DNA of 64,000 bases from Anaeromassilibacillus sp001305115. Lineage in GTDB: Bacteria; Bacillota; Clostridia; Oscillospirales; Acutalibacteraceae. The DNA lies in contig AP031437.1 in assembly GCA_042854365.1 (NCBI GenBank), positions 2,108,001-2,172,000 of the forward strand. The letters run 5' to 3'. Shown piece after piece: positions 55,788 to 63,548 of the stretch. Each line of letters opens with the position of its first letter. Position 1 is the first letter of the stretch. A model generated the notes under the pieces. It ran no database searches. It saw nothing but the letters and a program-made list of their open reading frames with translations, and was not told the DNA's origin. Position numbers and translations under genes: made by a program.

Positions 55788-57611
55788 ATGAAGCCATCTG
55801 ATTTCGTATCGACATCCGGCCAGAAGCAGGACATGTCGCAATCCCTGTTGCAGACGGAGATGACGGATGCCGTCAACACCGGCATCGTGGACCGCGCCGA
55901 CAAGAGCGAGAAGTCGTTGAAGAGCGGCCTTTACTCAGTCGGCAAGAAGACCTCGACAGGCGGTGCCGCTGCCTCCGCGCTCGCCGCCGTCACAAGCAGG
56001 CGCAAGGGAAAGGTAGATGCGGATGGGAAGGCGGGTGCCGCTGCCTCCGCGCTCGCCAGCGGCGCGACGCATAAACTTCTCGAAGGTTCGGAGCTTGAGG
56101 GCGTCGATGACGCCTACCATACCGTAAAAGGGGCGAGCCGCGCGGCAAAGGCAATTGGAAACAAGTTGAGCGGAAAAGGTTCGCTTAATCTAAAAGGTTC
56201 CTTGAAATCCGCTGGAAAGGCCGCTGGACGCGGAGCGGTAAACAACGCCCTTGAAGGCTCCGAGCTTGAAGGAGCGGACACTTTTTACGATGTTGGTAAA
56301 GCTACCTACCATACCGTCCGTGGAATAAAAAAACGTCTAAGCGGAAAAGACGCTCTCTCATCGGAAAAGAGCCTCGGCAAGCTCTCTGAGAAGAAGTCGG
56401 CCAAGAAAAATGCAAATACAATCGAGGCAAAGCGCAAAGCACAGGCATCCGCTTATTTCAAGCGAGAAGTCTATTCCACCGCCGAGAAAGCGAAGACCGC
56501 TGCGACTGCCGCGAAGGGCAGTGTATCCGTCATAAGGGGCGCAGTTCAGGGATTGATGGCACCGCTGGGGGCAGTCGCCGCACCGGTACTCGGAATCATA
56601 ATTGTTTTCGTTTTAGCCATCGTCCTCATCACAACTGCCATTTCCGGTGGTGACGAGGACAGCAGTAATTTCGGTAACCTCAGCGGAGTGCAGTTGGAAG
56701 TTGCGCAGGCTCTCTCCGATGCAGGACTCGGCAATCCTCAGATTGCGGCGGTAATGGGCAATATCTCGGGCGAATCGTCTGATTGGGACCCCACTGCCGA
56801 GTACCATGGGGCCGATGGAGAATATGGGTTCGGACTGTTTCAGTTCACCGACGCTCCCGCGCAAGGTGTCTACAACTACACCGCCTTCGCGAACTGGTGC
56901 TCCGCCAATGGAAAGGACAAAAACAGCGCCGGTGCCCAAACCGAATACCTCATAAGGGGGCTTTCTTCCTCTTGGAGCACCGGTCTCCACTACTCCGGTT
57001 ATTATTACGCCGCCGCGCCGCAATATAACGGGATGGATGTCAGTTATGATGCTTGGCTTAGTACAAACGACGTTGGTTTCGCCACATACTGCTTCATGGC
57101 GTGCTATGAGCGTCCCGCCGCGTGGGCTGCGAAGACATCCTTCCCGAACACGCGCCTGCCCGCAGCCCAATCGTTCTACGAACAGCTCACCGATGGTGGC
57201 GGACAGGATTACAACGCCTCCGATGAAACTCAAAAGGCCATCGTGGATGCCGCCAAGCGCACCCCGTCACCCGGTGCAGGTTACTGCGCCGCATGGGTAT
57301 CGAACGTCTACGAGAACGCAGGACTTCCCCGTCCCGGTGGGAACGCCTGCTGCCAATACCTGAGCTTCTGCACCAGTACCGACCGCAGCCAATTGAAAGT
57401 CGGCATGGTCATCGGTGTGCAGCGCTCCCCGACCAGCAATAGCAACTGGTGCGGCGGGCATCTCGGGTACGGCCATGTCGGAATCTACATAGGAGACGGC
57501 AAGGTCATGGAGAATGTCGGACACATCGCGACCACCGACTTGGATAGCTGGATTGCCTACAACGGCCAGCTCAGCCAGCCCCGCTGGGGTTTCCCACCGG
57601 GTGTCCACTAA
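55788..57611 (+). CDS. Bifunctional peptidoglycan hydrolase of the conjugation system (lysozyme + NlpC/P60-like)
   Basis: 607 residues. Cytosolic N-terminus of about 255 residues with two internal repeats (LEGSELEGVDDAYHTVKG and LEGSELEGADTFYDVGKATYHTVRG), then a transmembrane segment (about 263-288, LGIIIVFVLAIVLITTAI). Outside: a phage-tail-type lysozyme domain (about 300-460: AAVMGNISGESSDWDP with catalytic Glu, and GLFQFTDAP) and a C-terminal NlpC/CHAP-like peptidase (about 480-600: GAGYCAAWVSNVYENAG with Cys, GYGHVGIYIG with His). It corresponds to CwlT/Orf14 of Tn916 and VirB1 functionally: it opens the cell wall for the channel. Confidence 0.92.
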   Translation: MKPSDFVSTSGQKQDMSQSLLQTEMTDAVNTGIVDRADKSEKSLKSGLYSVGKKTSTGGAAASALAAVTSRRKGKVDADGKAGAAASALASGATHKLLEGSELEGVDDAYHTVKGASRAAKAIGNKLSGKGSLNLKGSLKSAGKAAGRGAVNNALEGSELEGADTFYDVGKATYHTVRGIKKRLSGKDALSSEKSLGKLSEKKSAKKNANTIEAKRKAQASAYFKREVYSTAEKAKTAATAAKGSVSVIRGAVQGLMAPLGAVAAPVLGIIIVFVLAIVLITTAISGGDEDSSNFGNLSGVQLEVAQALSDAGLGNPQIAAVMGNISGESSDWDPTAEYHGADGEYGFGLFQFTDAPAQGVYNYTAFANWCSANGKDKNSAGAQTEYLIRGLSSSWSTGLHYSGYYYAAAPQYNGMDVSYDAWLSTNDVGFATYCFMACYERPAAWAAKTSFPNTRLPAAQSFYEQLTDGGGQDYNASDETQKAIVDAAKRTPSPGAGYCAAWVSNVYENAGLPRPGGNACCQYLSFCTSTDRSQLKVGMVIGVQRSPTSNSNWCGGHLGYGHVGIYIGDGKVMENVGHIATTDLDSWIAYNGQLSQPRWGFPPGVH

Positions 57612-57631
57612 CAGCAGAAAGGATGACTTGT

Positions 57632-58486
57632 ATGGAAAAGATAAAGACACTGGTCTCACAGCATAAGAAGGCCTCCCTTCTCACTCTCTTCGCCCTCATC
57701 GTCTTCATCGGTTTCTCCGCCACGAGCGCCATGAACGTGGCGCGTCAGCGAGCCGCCGAGGAGGCGGCGAAGACGGAATCCGTCGATGAGCAGGGCACGT
57801 CTGATGATGGAAAGGATGCCGAAGAGAAAGTCGAGCTTTCATCTTCTCAAAAGAAGCTCATCGACGGATACGATGATGAGACGAAGAAGCTCATCGAGAC
57901 CTTGAGCGCAAGCGTGTTCTCCGCCAACAACGGCAGGAACACGCTCCGCTTCCACGATGACTATTACGTGGAGACTGTGAACGGCAAGGAACAGAACCAT
58001 TCCTATGCCATCTCCACCGTCGAGTTCGGCAACAACGGCTCGGACAGCGAAATCGACCGCATCGTGTTCGAGACTGACACTGGTACCCACATCGCGACTT
58101 TCACGCTCGTCATCAGCGCCGATAATGCGTCTGCCGGTGAATGCACCATCGCCTCCACCTCCATGTTCAAACTCACAGATATGCCGTATGAGCGCAAGGA
58201 CGCGGTGAAGGAAATCAACGTCACTGGACTCAACAGCGAAATCACGGAACTCCTCGGCGATACCGACGAGATGAAGAAACAACTGAGCGACTGGTGTTCC
58301 ATCCACTTCCCCGTGGCGACCACCGCGACGTGGATTGGAACCTGTAACATCGACTACAACGAGGACACCATCTCGACCGCCTTCACCATCGGCGACGGCA
58401 ACTCAAATGAGGCGACTGGAAATACCGGAGCCTCTGTATCCGTCACCTACAACCGCTCTGAGAAAAAATACAGCTTCTCGATGTAG
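57632..58486 (+). CDS. Membrane-anchored extracytoplasmic protein of the conjugation operon
   Basis: 284 residues from ATG 57632 with AAAGGATG. One membrane span (about 16-33, SLLTLFALIVFIGFSATS), then an acidic linker (about 40-70) and a beta-rich exterior domain. Topology and position between the cell-wall hydrolase and the VirB6-like protein fit a VirB8/TcpC-like role, but I see no sequence signature that proves it. Two cysteines in the exterior part (ECTIAS, WCSIHF) could form a disulfide. Function unknown. Confidence 0.75.
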   Translation: MEKIKTLVSQHKKASLLTLFALIVFIGFSATSAMNVARQRAAEEAAKTESVDEQGTSDDGKDAEEKVELSSSQKKLIDGYDDETKKLIETLSASVFSANNGRNTLRFHDDYYVETVNGKEQNHSYAISTVEFGNNGSDSEIDRIVFETDTGTHIATFTLVISADNASAGECTIASTSMFKLTDMPYERKDAVKEINVTGLNSEITELLGDTDEMKKQLSDWCSIHFPVATTATWIGTCNIDYNEDTISTAFTIGDGNSNEATGNTGASVSVTYNRSEKKYSFSM

Positions 58487-58521
58487 GCAATAAGCTCAGG
58501 CAGAAAGGTGAAGTAATTGAT

Positions 58522-59538
58522 ATGAACGAAAATCAACTAACTATAAAAAGCAGGAACCGCAACTTGCATCACAGACACACCATCCTCAAGGTGCTTGCAA
58601 TCACGCCGATTGTATCCCTGCTCTTCATGGCAACCCCCGTTGTCGCCCATGCCAGCATTTTCGGTGACATCTTCGATTTGAACGGATGGGTTTGCGGAAT
58701 CCTACTCGGTTGGTCTAAAGGGCTTTTCGAGGGATACAGCGGCTTCATCGCAGCGCTCGGGGACTCGACTGGAATCACGGGAAATTTCGAGAACCTATTC
58801 AGCTCGACTGAGATTTGGGGGTTCGTGGAAAGTGTCCATCAGACAGTGGTGATTCCCCTAGCCGAAAGCATCCTTGCCCTCTTCATGCTCGTTCAGCTCG
58901 TCAAGGTCAGCCAGCGCATCGATGCTACCAGCACGTTGCCTGCTGTGAAGGACATCGTGTTCCTAGCAGTCACATACGTTCTCTTCCATTGGCTCATCAT
59001 CAACTCGCTCGATATAATCACCGCCATCTTCAACGAGTTCAACAAGATAGCAAATGAGTTCATTCCCAGTGCGACGAATCCCAAGCCGTTCGAGGACATA
59101 GGTGAAATCAAGGGCGAGGACATGGGTGGTTGCTTCATCCTCTTGCTGTGCGGAGCAATCTGCTGGCTGACAGGTCTTGCCGCAACCATTGTGTCCACCG
59201 TAGTCGTGATGGCTCGCGCTGTGCAACTTTACGCAATGGCCGCGTTCTCTCCCATTCCTCTCTCATTGCTGGGATTCGATGAAACACGGCAGATGGGCAT
59301 CGGCTTCCTCAAGAACTTCTGCGCCGCTGCCCTCGCCGGTGCTGTCATGCTGTTCCTGATTTCAGCCTACCCGTATATGGTGACCGCCGCGTCCCTAAGC
59401 ACATCAAGCCTAAGTGCCATCGCCGCTGGCGGATATGACGGTGTAGCGGTGATTGTCGATTGGATTGCGTTGGGTTTCCTGCTCATCTACGCCCTCTTCA
59501 AGTGCGGCGGTTGGGCAAAGGAAATTCTGGGAGGCTAA
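58522..59538 (+). CDS. VirB6/TrbL-like polytopic conjugation protein
   Basis: 338 residues. N-terminal signal-like span (LAITPIVSLLFMATPVVAHA, about 25-45), then five further hydrophobic segments (about 105-125, 138-160, 200-235, 255-285, 300-325). The order HTILKVL, WVCGILLGW, VVIPLAESILALFMLVQLVKV, YAMAAFSPIPLSLLGFDETRQMG, LKNFCAAALAGAVMLFLI is that of the VirB6-like proteins of Tn1549-type elements (C-terminal QLYAMAAFSPIPL signature). It forms the inner-membrane channel part. Last gene before a strong terminator. Confidence 0.9.
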   Translation: MNENQLTIKSRNRNLHHRHTILKVLAITPIVSLLFMATPVVAHASIFGDIFDLNGWVCGILLGWSKGLFEGYSGFIAALGDSTGITGNFENLFSSTEIWGFVESVHQTVVIPLAESILALFMLVQLVKVSQRIDATSTLPAVKDIVFLAVTYVLFHWLIINSLDIITAIFNEFNKIANEFIPSATNPKPFEDIGEIKGEDMGGCFILLLCGAICWLTGLAATIVSTVVVMARAVQLYAMAAFSPIPLSLLGFDETRQMGIGFLKNFCAAALAGAVMLFLISAYPYMVTAASLSTSSLSAIAAGGYDGVAVIVDWIALGFLLIYALFKCGGWAKEILGG

Positions 59539-59570
59539 ACCGTTTATCGAAAAATAGGCACCATATACCG

Positions 59571-59602
59571 AAAGGGGCGGACTCAGGTGCCGCCCCTTTT
59601 CC
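59571..59602 (+). terminator. Intrinsic terminator of the conjugation operon
   Basis: AAAGGGGCGG (59,571-59,580), 9-nt loop, CCGCCCCTTTT (59,590-59,600). Perfect 10-bp stem plus T run directly after the VirB6-like gene. Confidence 0.9.
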
Positions 59603-59651
59603 CTTAATAATATATTATTGAGGCACTGTATCGCCTTAGAAAGGAGCCGCC

Positions 59652-61181
59652 ATGCCAAACTACAACGAAGCTCAGGGGGTCGCAGACCTCCTATCGCAAT
59701 TCGATTTCAATATCATCAGCGAGGGTCCGGGTGACTTCTCGACCCAGCACCGCAAGTACACCTGCGAGTTCAGCAAACCCGGCATCGAGTCCTTCACCAC
59801 CACGTACCAGTCCAACCCCGATGTCCACGGCCAGCCGACCGCGACGGACGTGTTCGCCGCGCTGGCGAGCGACGCGCTCGCGGTCGATGGCTTATTCGTA
59901 GATACCTTCGCCGACGAACTCGGTTTCGAGAAGCCGTCTCAGGCCATCCGCGCCTACGAGTCCTGCCATAAGACCCTTGACTGGCTCAAAAACGACCTGC
60001 AACTCATGACCTCTGAAATCTCCGACATCGCGGAGACCCTTGACAACGAGCTTGGTGAGGTCAAGGAGCAGGTCGAGCGCGTGCAGGAGGAACGCAAGGC
60101 AAAGCATGAGTTCGAGCACCCGCCGGTCCCCGAGGGCTTCACCTCCATCGAGGACTTGCAGGCGAGCTTCGACCTTGGCGAGTACGGCGACCAAATCACG
60201 GATTACACCGGCAACATCGGCGACGCTTTCGGCGAAATTGCCGATTCCAACGTGGACCTCTATAACTATGACCTGCTCAAGTGGCTTCCCGACAACTACG
60301 AGTGGCTTGAGGAGGCAGATGCCCAAGGCCTGTTGGAGGGCTGCAAGGGCAACCTCATGAGAATGACCCAGATGGCCCAATACGAGTGCTTCACGCAAGA
60401 CATGTACAACCATCAGGAGGACATCGCCAAGTACGCCGCGCTCGAAGGCCTCAAGGAGGCTGGCGTGTACGCGCTCGCGGATGAGGTCTATGACGACGTG
60501 TTCGACGGCGGCACCATCGACTTCGATGACAACAACATGGACATCGAGGACTTCGCCACCAAGGCCGAGACCGCGATTCAGGATGCCATGGACGCGCCGC
60601 TCTACGATGCCCTCGGTTCAAACGATGAGATTCTTGAAGATGGTGAGCTGAGCGGCGACTTCGAGGCAATCAAGGAATCTGGTTACGATTTCCCGAATCC
60701 CTGCGCCATGAGCATCGAGGCGGTGCGCACGGTGAATGAGAAGGGCTACGAGGCTGCGTTCAACGAGTTCTGGCGTGACTTCATGCCCGAAGACCATGAA
60801 CTCGCCGCCGTGCAGGATGTGACCCTCATCCCCGTCACGCTCCACTTCAACGAGACCCCCGACAAGTCCGAGAACATGACGTTCTCCGTGCAGGACACCA
60901 ATGGACTCGACATCGACGGCGAGGTGTTCTTCTGCGGTCTCACCCATGAGGAGCTGACTGGCATGGTCGGCAAGCAGACCGGTGAGGACTTCACCGTGGA
61001 GTCCGTCGGTGAGCCGTATCAGGTCGAAGCTCATCCCAAGTCCCAAGAGCCGTCGCAGCCCCGTCTTGCCGAGAAGGTCAAGGAGACCCGTGACGGCTCG
61101 GGCAAGCTCGAACAGGACAGTCATGACGGGCAGACGACCGAGCATGAGGATGAGCGTGCCGATGGGGACGCCGAGCATTAG
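59652..61181 (+). CDS. Acidic element protein of unknown function with a repeated ~70-residue module
   Basis: 509 residues, ATG with AAAGGAG. The N-terminal ~110 residues (KYTCEFSKPGIESFTTTYQSN then PTATDVFAALASDALAV and FADELGF) resemble a small domain seen in phage and conjugative-element proteins of unknown function. A central acidic coiled coil follows (about 110-150). Residues about 390-460 (DVTLIPVTLHFN to SVGEPYQVEAH) match residues 170-238 of the first transfer gene (47,815). Near the C-terminus LAEKVKETRDGSGKL fits the common 15-residue tail motif; the last 25 residues are almost all polar or acidic. No membrane segment. Possibly a substrate or accessory factor of conjugation. Confidence 0.75.
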   Translation: MPNYNEAQGVADLLSQFDFNIISEGPGDFSTQHRKYTCEFSKPGIESFTTTYQSNPDVHGQPTATDVFAALASDALAVDGLFVDTFADELGFEKPSQAIRAYESCHKTLDWLKNDLQLMTSEISDIAETLDNELGEVKEQVERVQEERKAKHEFEHPPVPEGFTSIEDLQASFDLGEYGDQITDYTGNIGDAFGEIADSNVDLYNYDLLKWLPDNYEWLEEADAQGLLEGCKGNLMRMTQMAQYECFTQDMYNHQEDIAKYAALEGLKEAGVYALADEVYDDVFDGGTIDFDDNNMDIEDFATKAETAIQDAMDAPLYDALGSNDEILEDGELSGDFEAIKESGYDFPNPCAMSIEAVRTVNEKGYEAAFNEFWRDFMPEDHELAAVQDVTLIPVTLHFNETPDKSENMTFSVQDTNGLDIDGEVFFCGLTHEELTGMVGKQTGEDFTVESVGEPYQVEAHPKSQEPSQPRLAEKVKETRDGSGKLEQDSHDGQTTEHEDERADGDAEH

Positions 61182-61195
61182 ATAAGACGATGACC

Positions 61196-61227
61196 GGGCG
61201 GCGCGGGTTCATCCCGCCCGCCCTTTT
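61196..61227 (+). terminator. Intrinsic terminator after the 59,652 gene
   Basis: GGGCGG-CG-CGGG (61,196-61,207) pairs with CCCG-C-CCGCCC (61,213-61,223), TTCAT loop, followed by TTTTC. Confidence 0.75.
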
Positions 61228-61249
61228 CACATGAAGGAGGCAATGAGAC

Positions 61250-61788
61250 ATGGCACAGGAAGACCGCGAGGCCTATATCGCATGGCTGCGCGATGAGGTC
61301 GGATGGCACTGCAACAGCCGTGGGTGCTACGAGGCCTTTTGGGATTACGACGATTCCGTGACCCCCGACCAGATGGCCGAGGCTTGCGCGAACTACGAGG
61401 AGGCGGGCTTCGCAAGCCCGCTCAACTACCTCGATGAGTCCATCATGGAGAAACCCGGCTTCATCGAGGCCTTGGAAAACGAGCTGATTTCGGCGATAAC
61501 CAGAGATGCGACCGCGCCGCAACCATCGAACCCTCTGCGTCCCTCACCATCGCCGGATGGAATCAAAAGCTCGATGATTCCCTCTGGGCGCTCGACTTCG
61601 AGGATAGGAACGGGGTCCCGCCGCAGCTCTCCGATTGGCTCGCGCGGGACGCCGAAGGCGAGAAGGGCAATGAGAGCGCCAAGACCAGCCCGGTAAGTCT
61701 GAAAACCGCCGCCAAGGAGGCCCGTGCGGCTTCCGAAGCGCTGGATAGCCGCGATAGCCATGATGACCATGGACAGGATGCACGCTAG
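61250..61788 (+). pseudogene. Small element protein gene interrupted by one frameshift
   Basis: ATG 61250 (GGAGG upstream, MAQEDREAYIAWLRDEVGW) is in frame to about 61,490; from there the protein-like text moves to the -1 frame (DNQRCDRAATIEPSASL, then WNQKLDDSLWALDFEDR) and ends at TAG 61,786-61,788. In the original frame the continuation is low-complexity R/S/P, typical of wrong-frame reading of GC-rich DNA. Joined, the product has about 178 residues and ends in SLKTAAKEARAASEAL plus a polar tail, the motif also found in the next two genes. I see no slippery heptamer, so a true mutation or a sequencing error is more likely than programmed frameshifting. The N-terminal part would still be made as a 148-residue chimera. 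Confidence 0.75.
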
Positions 61789-61802
61789 GAGGCGGTAACG
61801 AT

Positions 61803-62912
61803 ATGGATTTCAACGATGCGACCGCGCTCATGCGTCTTGTTCAGGCGGTCGAGAACGACCCCTATGTATCGAGTGGGGCCGGTGAAGCCCTCGCGGACAA
61901 GGTGCGCGAGTTCATCGAGGATGAGGCGGAGATGAGCGGCTGGTACACCGAACTGATGAATGCCATCGGCGAGGGTGAAATCACCGACCCACTGGCCGAC
62001 TTCACGGTCGGTCGCTTCCGCGTGCATCTCGTTCAGGAGGGCGAGCGCTACGGGGCGGGCGGTGGCTTCGTGTACGGCAAGGCCCTGTCGAACGGCAGCT
62101 TCGGCATCCCAATCAACGACTGCCAGCTCTACGGCCACGGCCTCCCTCTGGTGGAGTTCTACGACGTGTCGCAGGACCCCGCAAAGTTCCCCGAGGGCCA
62201 GTTCGTCACCCGCTACTACATGTCCACCCTGCTCGGCATGGATTCCATCGGCGATAGCATCGGAGAGATGTCGGCACTCGGCCTCGATGGCGGTGTGCCG
62301 AATTGGACCATCAGGGGCGATGACTTGCAGGAGGTCTATGCGCACCTCTGCGCCGCACGCGAGCAACTTGAATCTTACACCGAGTGCGGGACTTATAAGG
62401 ATTACGGCTTCGGATTCCATGCGAAAGAGGGGTCGATGTCGAGTTACGTCATCGGTGAGCCAGTCGAGGAAGGATGGTGGGTGCTCGTCGGCAACTATGA
62501 CCTCACTGACAGTGACTCCGACTACTACATCTCCGATGACCTCCTAAATGAACTGCTCTCCCGTCACGGATACCCCTCGATGGATGCGCTCAAGGAATCC
62601 CAAGCCGATATGTGGCGCAACGAGCTTACTGCCATCATCGCCGAGGCGCAGGAAGACAGCCGCTTCGAGGTCCCGTTCCACCTCAGCTCCGATGAATCCA
62701 TGCTACGCCACATCGTCAAGCGCATGGGTGTGCCGGAGGAAGCCGCACGCACGGCGGTGGCGAATGCCCGCGCTATGTACGAGAAGGACGCTCCACGCCG
62801 AGAACCAGAGAAGGTCGTGACGCTTAAGGGCGAAGTGGATAAGGCCCGCCGCGCCTCCGCGAAGCTGGCGGATAACGGAAACCATTTAAATCGCGGGCAG
62901 GACGCCCGCTAG
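61803..62912 (+). CDS. Element protein of unknown function with the common C-terminal motif
   Basis: 369 residues, ATG with TAGGAGG, 14 bp after the interrupted gene. Acidic and soluble; beta-rich centre (LADFTVGRFRVHLVQEGERYGAGG, YYMSTLLGMDSIG) and a helical end (AEAQEDSRFEVPFHLSSDE, VPEEAARTAVANARAMYEK). The early segment resembles LPD-type and antirestriction-neighbour proteins carried on Firmicutes elements in composition only. It ends with TLKGEVDKARRASAKL and the tail DNGNHLNRGQDAR, whose last four residues GQDAR also end the preceding gene. Function unknown. Confidence 0.75.
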   Translation: MDFNDATALMRLVQAVENDPYVSSGAGEALADKVREFIEDEAEMSGWYTELMNAIGEGEITDPLADFTVGRFRVHLVQEGERYGAGGGFVYGKALSNGSFGIPINDCQLYGHGLPLVEFYDVSQDPAKFPEGQFVTRYYMSTLLGMDSIGDSIGEMSALGLDGGVPNWTIRGDDLQEVYAHLCAAREQLESYTECGTYKDYGFGFHAKEGSMSSYVIGEPVEEGWWVLVGNYDLTDSDSDYYISDDLLNELLSRHGYPSMDALKESQADMWRNELTAIIAEAQEDSRFEVPFHLSSDESMLRHIVKRMGVPEEAARTAVANARAMYEKDAPRREPEKVVTLKGEVDKARRASAKLADNGNHLNRGQDAR

Positions 62913-62928
62913 GAAGGAGGATTGCGAC

Positions 62929-63507
62929 ATGAAGGGTATGCTCATCCCGACAAACGGAAACCCGGTCGAAATCGACATCGAGGTCGATGAGACGGGTTCC
63001 ACGTTACACGACCTGCAACGCCTCGTCGGCGGGAACATCGAGCCGTTTGATGTCATTTTCGGCGAGGGCATCAGCCTCTACGTCAATGAGGAGGGCCTGT
63101 TCACCTGCCCGCCCAACCGCGCGGTGTACGCGACGAAGGGCATGGAGGAGGCCGGGTACCTCTCCATGATGGATTACAGTTCACCGGTCAAGGAGGGAGA
63201 ACTGTACTCCATCCTCTGCGGCGACCTCGTGGCCGTCGGGTTCGACTTCGAGACCGGAGAGAATCGCGACCTCTCAGCCGATGAGATGTCCCGCGTAGCC
63301 GACTACTTCACCGAGGTCAGCAAACCCGGCAGCGGCATCGAGGAGGTCATCGCAATCCGCATGGGACAGCGCCGTGAGGAAGCCCGCTCGGAGGATGGCC
63401 GCGTCACCCTCAAGGGGGAGGCTCAGGCATCGCGTGCCGCCTCCGAGAAACTGGCCGAGGGACGCGACACCGGCTCACCGGCACGAGAAGACCCCTCCAT
63501 CGTGTAG
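62929..63507 (+). CDS. DUF3846-like element protein with the common C-terminal motif
   Basis: 192 residues, ATG with AGGAGG. The N-terminal ~105 residues fit DUF3846, a small domain frequent on phages and conjugative elements: STLHDLQRLVGGNIEPFDVIFGEGISLYVNEEG. The second part contains VAVGFDFETGENRDLS, and the C-terminus has TLKGEAQASRAASEKL with a polar tail (AEGRDTGSPARED). Co-directional and closely spaced with the neighbours (16 bp and 41 bp), so part of one late operon. Function unknown. Confidence 0.8.
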   Translation: MKGMLIPTNGNPVEIDIEVDETGSTLHDLQRLVGGNIEPFDVIFGEGISLYVNEEGLFTCPPNRAVYATKGMEEAGYLSMMDYSSPVKEGELYSILCGDLVAVGFDFETGENRDLSADEMSRVADYFTEVSKPGSGIEEVIAIRMGQRREEARSEDGRVTLKGEAQASRAASEKLAEGRDTGSPAREDPSIV

Positions 63508-63548
63508 GTATATAGAAGACCATCATGGTAGAAAGGTAGGAAAACACC

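Noticed and set aside
61480..61510. Programmed -1 frameshifting in the 61,250 gene
   Set aside because: GGAAAAC upstream does not meet the X-XXY-YYZ rule in this frame, and no downstream structure was evident; a mutation or sequencing error is simpler.
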